Assembly: GCA_021151685.1 (NCBI GenBank)
Contig: JAGKWS010000121.1
Location: 1-11,291 of the forward strand
Source of the DNA: Chitinophagaceae bacterium
GTDB taxonomy: Bacteria > Bacteroidota > Bacteroidia > Chitinophagales > Chitinophagaceae
Length of the DNA stretch: 11,291 nt
Reading direction: 5' to 3'
Below, piece after piece: positions 7,226 to 11,291 of this stretch. Under the pieces are notes generated by a model. It saw only the letters and a program-made list of their open reading frames with translations, was not told where the DNA came from and did not search any database. A program made the position numbers and the translations under genes. Position 1 is the first letter of the stretch. Each line of letters begins with the position of its first letter.

Positions 7226-7924
7226 ATGACACAACCCAGAATCATCATTGCTATAGATGGCTACTCGTCTTGCGGTAAAAGCACACTGGCCCGCCAACTG
7301 GCTGCGCAGTTGGGTTACCACTATATAGATAGTGGTGCTATGTATCGTGCCATTACGCTGTACTTTTTGCGCAATGCGGTAGATATAGGCAATAGGGATG
7401 CGGTAGCCAATGCCATTGCCAACATCAATCTGTCGTTTGTCTTTAACGAGGTGCGTCAGGCATCGGATGTGTACCTTAATGACGAAAATGCCGAGCCATT
7501 CATTCGCGATATGATAGTGTCTGAAAAGGTGAGTGAGGTGGCTGCCATCCGCGAGGTGAGGGTATTTGCCGTAGCGCAGCAACAGCGGATGGGCCTGCAC
7601 AAGGGGATAGTGATGGACGGCCGCGATATAGGCACGGCTGTTTTCCCCGATGCCGAACTAAAGTTGTTTATGACTGCCGACCCTGAAGTGCGCGTGATGC
7701 GCCGTTTTAAGGAAATGTATGCTACCAACCCCGGCATTACGCTGGATGAAGTGAAGAGCAATTTGGAGTTGAGAGACTACATAGACTCTACCCGCGATGA
7801 AAGCCCGCTGCGCCGTGCCGCCGATGCGGTACTGGTAGATAACAGCAACCTGAACTGCGATGAACAGCTAAAGCTGGTGCTGGAGATGGTGAAAGACCGC
7901 ATTAAGGCGGCATTGCGTAAATAG
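7226..7924 (+). CDS. cmk: (d)CMP kinase (cytidylate kinase)
   Basis: P-loop nucleoside monophosphate kinase that phosphorylates CMP and dCMP with ATP, feeding CTP and dCTP pools in the cytoplasm. The 232-residue protein is full length. The Walker A loop is GYSSCGKST (12-20), followed by the family pieces YIDSGAMYRA, the MDGRDIGTAVFPDA CMP-binding region (about residue 130), and RDYIDSTRDESPL with the lid arginines. The Cys in the P-loop (SSCGKS) is a form I recall from Bacteroidota. The start at 7226 was chosen over the in-frame ATG at 7124. The extra 34 residues of the longer frame are not family sequence and would cover the terminator at 7151-7180, while 7226 gives the usual short lead-in MTQPRIIIAIDG. 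It converges on the usp gene with a 26-bp gap. Confidence 0.96.
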   Translation: MTQPRIIIAIDGYSSCGKSTLARQLAAQLGYHYIDSGAMYRAITLYFLRNAVDIGNRDAVANAIANINLSFVFNEVRQASDVYLNDENAEPFIRDMIVSEKVSEVAAIREVRVFAVAQQQRMGLHKGIVMDGRDIGTAVFPDAELKLFMTADPEVRVMRRFKEMYATNPGITLDEVKSNLELRDYIDSTRDESPLRRAADAVLVDNSNLNCDEQLKLVLEMVKDRIKAALRK

Positions 7925-7937
7925 TGGGTATACCCAC
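7924..7937. other. 14-bp perfect palindrome at the cmk stop
   Basis: GTGGGTATACCCAC is a perfect palindrome beginning on the last base of the cmk stop codon. It lies in the 26-bp gap between the convergent cmk and usp genes. As RNA it gives a 5-bp stem with a TATA loop on either strand. A T-run (7946-7951) follows nine bases later on the plus strand, so it could act as a weak bidirectional terminator. The stem is too short to be sure. Confidence 0.4.
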
Positions 7938-7950
7938 CCAATGCTATTTT

Positions 7951-8439
7951 TTATACTGCCAGTACGGGTATGGTAGGTGCATGCATTGTGCCACCATCAT
8001 TTATGCTGTGTGTGGCGGATATGAATGTGGCTGTAACAACGGGTACTACCTGCTTGCTGAATAGTGGTTGTGGGTTTACACTTTCTTGTAGCACTGGTAC
8101 AAAACGGTAGTTGGGCGGCAATAGTACCATGTCTATAGCATTGGCCAGAATATAGCTGCGAAACACTGACAGGGTACTGCCATACATGGGTCTGAAGTAT
8201 ATTTGCCCTATTTGTTTATTCTGCTGTTTGATGCGCTTGCAACGTTGGCGTATGTTTTCGGTTATGAGCACATGTTGCTGCATGGCCTGGCCGCGCACCA
8301 TTACCTCCATCAGGCTGGCTGGCATATCGAACGCATGAAAGAATATGATGTTGAACCGACTTTCCAGTTGCCGTACGGCCAGTGCTGCCTCCTCTATAGA
8401 TATCTGCGTATAATCGGTTGGTATCAGTATGTTCTTCAT
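7951..8439 (-). CDS. Universal stress protein-like, degenerate ATP site
   Basis: A 162-residue cytoplasmic protein with a UspA-like alpha/beta fold. The N-terminal strand and loop MKNILIPTDYT with D9 are typical, followed by helix 1 (SIEEAALAVRQL), strand 2 (FNIIFFHAFDMP), a helical middle and strand 4 (AIDMVLLPP, 101-109). In ATP-binding Usps this strand is followed by the G-x2-G-x9-G-S/T loop. Here 109-130 (PNYRFVPVLQESVNP then QPLFSKQVVPVV) lack it, so the protein probably does not bind ATP in the usual way. The C terminus past 140 is longer than a minimal Usp. An in-frame Met eight residues upstream (start 8463) is possible, but 8439 matches the family start. A CATCTTTG (8468-8461, minus), one mismatch from the -7 box, lies above it. 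Similar single-domain Usps occur in Bacteroidota. Confidence 0.75.
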   Translation of the reverse strand: MKNILIPTDYTQISIEEAALAVRQLESRFNIIFFHAFDMPASLMEVMVRGQAMQQHVLITENIRQRCKRIKQQNKQIGQIYFRPMYGSTLSVFRSYILANAIDMVLLPPNYRFVPVLQESVNPQPLFSKQVVPVVTATFISATHSINDGGTMHAPTIPVLAV

Positions 8440-8497
8440 GCTGTATTGTTTTGTTGTGGGCAAAGATGAGCCTGTGTGTTTAGAACCTTATAATAAC

Positions 8498-8518
8498 GAT
8501 GTTAGGATGTTATAACAT
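8498..8518. promoter_or_regulatory. Possible operator: GATGTTA repeat and 12-bp palindrome
   Basis: GATGTTA occurs twice, one base apart (8498-8504 and 8506-8512). The second copy runs into the perfect 12-bp palindrome ATGTTATAACAT (8507-8518). The site is 68-79 bases upstream of the usp start, in the right place for a regulator. The AT-richness makes chance similarity possible, and no known operator consensus is matched. Confidence 0.3.
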
Positions 8519-8577
8519 TTGCATTAGAATGAGGTAAGAATGAATTTCTAAAAAACTAACAACAAACGTTGAACGTA

Positions 8578-8821
8578 GGCTAAGTCTAAATTTGAGGAGC
8601 TATGCCTGTACCACTCCGGATAGGAGTGAAAGCTCTGTAGCTGCGGTAAGAAGAGCACATACATGCTCCGGTCAGGAGCATAACGATAAAGTGGGGGTAT
8701 TATTAGCAATAGGATGTAGACATTGTTTTGCTCCTGACGGAGCAACGATAAATGTGGTTTTTTCTACTACAGAGCTTGCGCCCCGCTGGGGCGGCATAGC
8801 ATCTCAAATTCAGACTTAGCC
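8578..8821. repeat. 244-bp element with TIRs and four GC hairpins (MITE/BIME-like)
   Basis: The termini are inverted repeats of 29 bases matching at 26 (8578-8606 and 8793-8821), opening GGCTAAGTCT and closing GCTATGCC inward. Inside are four short hairpins: ACTCC-GGATA-GGAGT (8613-8627), GCTCC-GGTCA-GGAGC (8665-8679, 7 bp with AT flanks), GCTCC-TGAC-GGAGC (8730-8743, 7 bp with TT/AA flanks) and GCCCC-GCT-GGGGC (8780-8792). Gaps inside the pairs are 37 and 36 bases. AAGCTCTGTAG (8630-8640) is repeated inverted at 8767-8777, so hairpin pair 1-2 is the mirror of pair 3-4. AACGATAAA also follows hairpins 2 and 3 in direct orientation (8682-8690, 8744-8752). This looks like a paired REP-type unit capped by TIRs. 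I see no target duplication and no transposase. Confidence 0.75.
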
Positions 8822-8877
8822 ATGCACCTATATATTCTTTCTTTGGTACGTTTTTTGCTATATATTTCTATCTGGTT

Positions 8878-8903
8878 TGCCACTACGCTTTTTTATAGTG
8901 GCA
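8878..8903 (+). other. Hairpin upstream of the NHL-protein gene
   Basis: TGCCACTA (8878-8885) pairs perfectly with TAGTGGCA (8896-8903) across a T-rich 10-base loop. It lies 67-92 bases before the start codon at 8970. No T-run follows, so it is not a standard terminator. It could be a leader stem or a protein-binding inverted repeat. Confidence 0.4.
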
Positions 8904-8969
8904 TATCGGTACGTACATTTTACCCACAATGTTCGGTATCGTAAACAAAAAAATGTATCATTCATCCTT

Positions 8970-11291
8970 ATGAAAAACGTTCTACTCATTTTTTGCACTT
9001 TTCTTGGTTTCCTTTTACCTCATTACACTGCGCTGGGGCAGTCTGGTGCTATCTATACTATGGCTGGCGGTGGCACCGCCACTGCCGATGGTGTGCCTGC
9101 CCTTTCTGCTTTGTTCAACAACACAACAGGCGTAGGCACCGATGGTGCAGGAAACATTTACGTTGCCGATAGAGGCGCACGTGTGATAAAGAAGATAGAC
9201 GGTGCCACTGGTCTCATTTACAAGATAGCAGGTTTGTCTCCATCTTTGGGCACTTTTGGCGATGGTGGCCCGGCAACTATGGCCTCATTCAGCGACAATA
9301 TAGGGGGTATTTTCGTGACAAGAGCTGGCAACGTTTATGTAGCCGACAATAAGAGAATACGTATGATAAATGCCACTACCGGTATCATCAACACGGTAGC
9401 GGGTGGGGGCGCATCTTCAGCAGATGGGATACCTGCTACCAATGCAGTTTTGAAAATGAATGATGTGTTTGTAGATACCATTGGTAACCTATATGTGGGG
9501 AGCTATAACAGGGTAAGAAAGGTAGACGCAGTTACGGGCATTATTAGTACAGTAGTAGGCGGTGGCAGCACTTTGTTTGCCGATACTGTTGCACCCACGG
9601 CGGCCTCGTTTGTAGACACACCTGCCTGTGTGCGGATGGATAATGCGGGGAACATGTATGTAATGTTCGAGTCGCTGAACTGCACTATATGGAAGGTAAA
9701 TGCAGCTACTGGTCTCATGTACAAGGTGGCAGGTGATGGTTCATCGACTGCGGAGGGGGGGGCGGCCACCGCTATGCAGCTTTACAATACCAAATCGTTT
9801 GCAGTAGATGGTGCAGGTAATTTGTTTATTGCAGATTGGAACAGGGGACTTATTCGCCGGGTTGATGCAGGAACAGGTATCGTAAATACTATAGCCGGCA
9901 CGACTACCGGTGGAAGTACTGCCGACGGTACTCCTGCGCTTTCTGCAACGGTGAATCCGTATATGCTATTGCTGAATACTGCAACCAATACCGTATATTA
10001 TTCCGACAATGCGGCAAGGGTAAGGAAGTTCATTTATCATTCTATGGTTCCTCTTGCGGGTTCCGGTTCGGGTGTTCCGCCCTTGTACTCGTCTGATAGT
10101 ATGGCTGTCAACATTTTCAAGCGGTGTTCCGGCCCCGAGATTACCATTCGTGTACCAGTTTACCATCCGGGCATGACTATAAGAACATATTATGGGGATG
10201 GTACGGCTGATACTACTGCGGTGAATGCATCGTTGTATGTAGCGGGTGGTTATGTAATTGCCGAAAACACCTATCTGATTTCCGGCACCTACAATGTGCG
10301 CCATGTACTTTGTAACTATGGTGTGCCTGTAGATACGCTTGTGTATAGCTATAACCACGTTTTTTGCTCTGATATGCCAGTGCGATTTTATAATGATGAA
10401 GACGGAAACTGTGTAAAAGATGCCACCGATAATTATCTGATGAGATCTACCGTTACGCAAGTCGATTCGAACGGAGTGCCTATTGATACAGTAGTGGCTA
10501 CGAGTGGGTTCAATTATGTGGCTTATGGCAATCCGGGTGATGTTTTTAAGTTCAAAATTTTGTCTTCGCCCGCCGGATTGGTGCCTTCGTGCCCTGCTAC
10601 CGGAATTTTTTATGATACTTTGGTATGGGGAGTTGCTACCCGGCCAGAAAAATTGGTAGCTATTTCTTGCGCTTCGCCGGTGTATTCCGATCTGCAAGTA
10701 TTGGCACATGTGATTGTAACAGGCCCCCAGGACCAATTGGGGCACATTTACGTACGTAACAACGGTTGCCTGCCTACCGATGCTACGATTACACTGAAGC
10801 ACAGCCATTTGTACCACTATACGCACTTAACATTACCTATTCCGGCAGCTTTTACAGATACAACTATTACATGGAATTTGTCGGATTTGAGCAATACAGA
10901 TGCAGTGCCACGAGATCTGTATTTTTCTATATGGCATAATCCTGCGTATCCGTACCCGGTAGATGGCGATACGGTAAATGAAATGATAACTGTAACACCT
11001 GTGGGTGGTGTTACCGATGTGAATACGGCCAATAACATGGTTATACGTACCGATACTGTGCTTGCTTCCAGCGACCCGAATGAAATAGTTGTTTCTCCGT
11101 TGTGTTTTGATAATGATACTACGTTTCATTTTACGGTACATTTTGAGAATATAGGTAGCGCGCCGGCCGAGAATATATATGTGATGGATACACTTTCGGC
11201 ATGGTTTGATGCGTCTACTATAGATATAGAAATGAGCACGCATACAATGTTCACTTCTAAACAGGTGGCTAATGGGCTTACGATATACCGG
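8970..11291 (+). CDS. Secreted NHL-repeat protein with PKD-like and DUF7619-like regions (3' end missing)
   Basis: The reading frame is open from the ATG at 8970 to the right edge, 774 residues so far with no stop. Residues 1-24 are a signal peptide (hydrophobic core, ending TALGQ). Six NHL-type repeats follow, about 25-80, 81-137, 138-189, 190-247, 248-302 and 303-358. Each runs G-(I/L)-x-x-x-(V/I)-AG...ADG-x-PA...GN-x-Y-(V)-AD...(R/K)-x-(D/N)-x-x-T, so a six-bladed propeller is likely. Next is a PKD-like stretch (YYGDGTADTT, then ISGTYNVRHVL), a Ca-loop-like NDEDGNCVKD, and beta-rich modules. Near the end SSDPNEI with HFTVHFENIGSAPAENIYV resembles the DPNDK...HFENTG pattern of DUF7619-like domains in Bacteroidota secreted proteins. 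A T9SS sorting domain would be expected past the edge. It is probably a surface or extracellular protein; the ligand is unknown. No ribosome binding site is evident. Confidence 0.88.
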   Translation, partial: MKNVLLIFCTFLGFLLPHYTALGQSGAIYTMAGGGTATADGVPALSALFNNTTGVGTDGAGNIYVADRGARVIKKIDGATGLIYKIAGLSPSLGTFGDGGPATMASFSDNIGGIFVTRAGNVYVADNKRIRMINATTGIINTVAGGGASSADGIPATNAVLKMNDVFVDTIGNLYVGSYNRVRKVDAVTGIISTVVGGGSTLFADTVAPTAASFVDTPACVRMDNAGNMYVMFESLNCTIWKVNAATGLMYKVAGDGSSTAEGGAATAMQLYNTKSFAVDGAGNLFIADWNRGLIRRVDAGTGIVNTIAGTTTGGSTADGTPALSATVNPYMLLLNTATNTVYYSDNAARVRKFIYHSMVPLAGSGSGVPPLYSSDSMAVNIFKRCSGPEITIRVPVYHPGMTIRTYYGDGTADTTAVNASLYVAGGYVIAENTYLISGTYNVRHVLCNYGVPVDTLVYSYNHVFCSDMPVRFYNDEDGNCVKDATDNYLMRSTVTQVDSNGVPIDTVVATSGFNYVAYGNPGDVFKFKILSSPAGLVPSCPATGIFYDTLVWGVATRPEKLVAISCASPVYSDLQVLAHVIVTGPQDQLGHIYVRNNGCLPTDATITLKHSHLYHYTHLTLPIPAAFTDTTITWNLSDLSNTDAVPRDLYFSIWHNPAYPYPVDGDTVNEMITVTPVGGVTDVNTANNMVIRTDTVLASSDPNEIVVSPLCFDNDTTFHFTVHFENIGSAPAENIYVMDTLSAWFDASTIDIEMSTHTMFTSKQVANGLTIYR

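Larger units (their letters stand above)
8440..8969. other. 530-bp gene-free divergent intergenic region
   Basis: The region lies between the usp and NHL-protein starts. It contains the GATGTTA/palindrome site (8498-8518), the 244-bp hairpin-rich element (8578-8821) and a hairpin in the NHL-gene upstream region (8878-8903). The remainder is AT-rich. ORFs of 65-75 codons crossing the element on both strands look like translations of the repeat, not genes. Confidence 0.8.

Noticed and set aside
8613..8792. CRISPR array suggested by regularly spaced similar hairpins
   Set aside because: The repeats are only ~14 bases, differ from each other, lie in mirrored orientation, and no cas genes are present.
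8592..8819. 75-codon ORF over the hairpin-rich element
   Set aside because: It coincides almost exactly with the repeat element and encodes no recognisable protein.
9966..10826. 286-codon ORF on the minus strand opposite the NHL-protein gene
   Set aside because: Its translation is rich in Ile, Arg, His and Tyr with no recognisable domain, and the opposite frame is a coherent 774-residue secreted protein. It is an antisense shadow.
10833..11243. 136-codon minus-strand ORF
   Set aside because: Same kind of antisense shadow of the NHL-protein gene, with an unnatural composition.

Overview
The window looks like chromosomal DNA of a Bacteroidota bacterium, most likely near the Chitinophagaceae (Chitinophagales). 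This rests on the Bacteroidota-type LptD-like outer-membrane protein divergent from an Amidase_3 enzyme, on several start regions carrying the phylum's TAnnTTTG -7 promoter box, on the scarcity of Shine-Dalgarno sequences, and on a large secreted NHL/PKD-like/DUF7619-like protein of the kind usually exported by the type IX secretion system. The genus is inferred, not proven.

Layout. The left half is read leftwards: lptD-like (5528-2868), a class I SAM methyltransferase (2782-1820) and cysS (1554-64), each apparently with its own promoter. The right half is read mostly rightwards: an N-acetylmuramoyl-L-alanine amidase (5599-6438), an EGF-like lipoprotein of unknown role (6572-7123) closed by a strong intrinsic terminator, and cmk (7226-7924). 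A degenerate universal-stress protein (8439-7951) converges on cmk. After a 530-bp intergenic region, a secreted six-repeat NHL protein starts at 8970 and runs off the right edge.

Most genes are core functions: Cys-tRNA charging, LPS transport to the outer membrane, peptidoglycan trimming and pyrimidine nucleotide supply. The divergent lptD/amidase pair shares a 70-bp promoter region and forms a small envelope-biogenesis block. The accessory flavour lies in the low-GC methyltransferase, the EGF lipoprotein and the NHL surface protein.

I see no CRISPR array, phage, transposase, tRNA, rRNA or defence operon. The least explained structures are two intergenic foldback elements. One is a 155-bp imperfect palindrome between the methyltransferase and cysS. 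The other is a 244-bp element with ~29-bp terminal inverted repeats that encloses four short GC-rich hairpins, upstream of the NHL gene. Both resemble non-autonomous mobile repeats (MITE or REP/BIME type). I see no convincing evidence for a new multi-gene system here.
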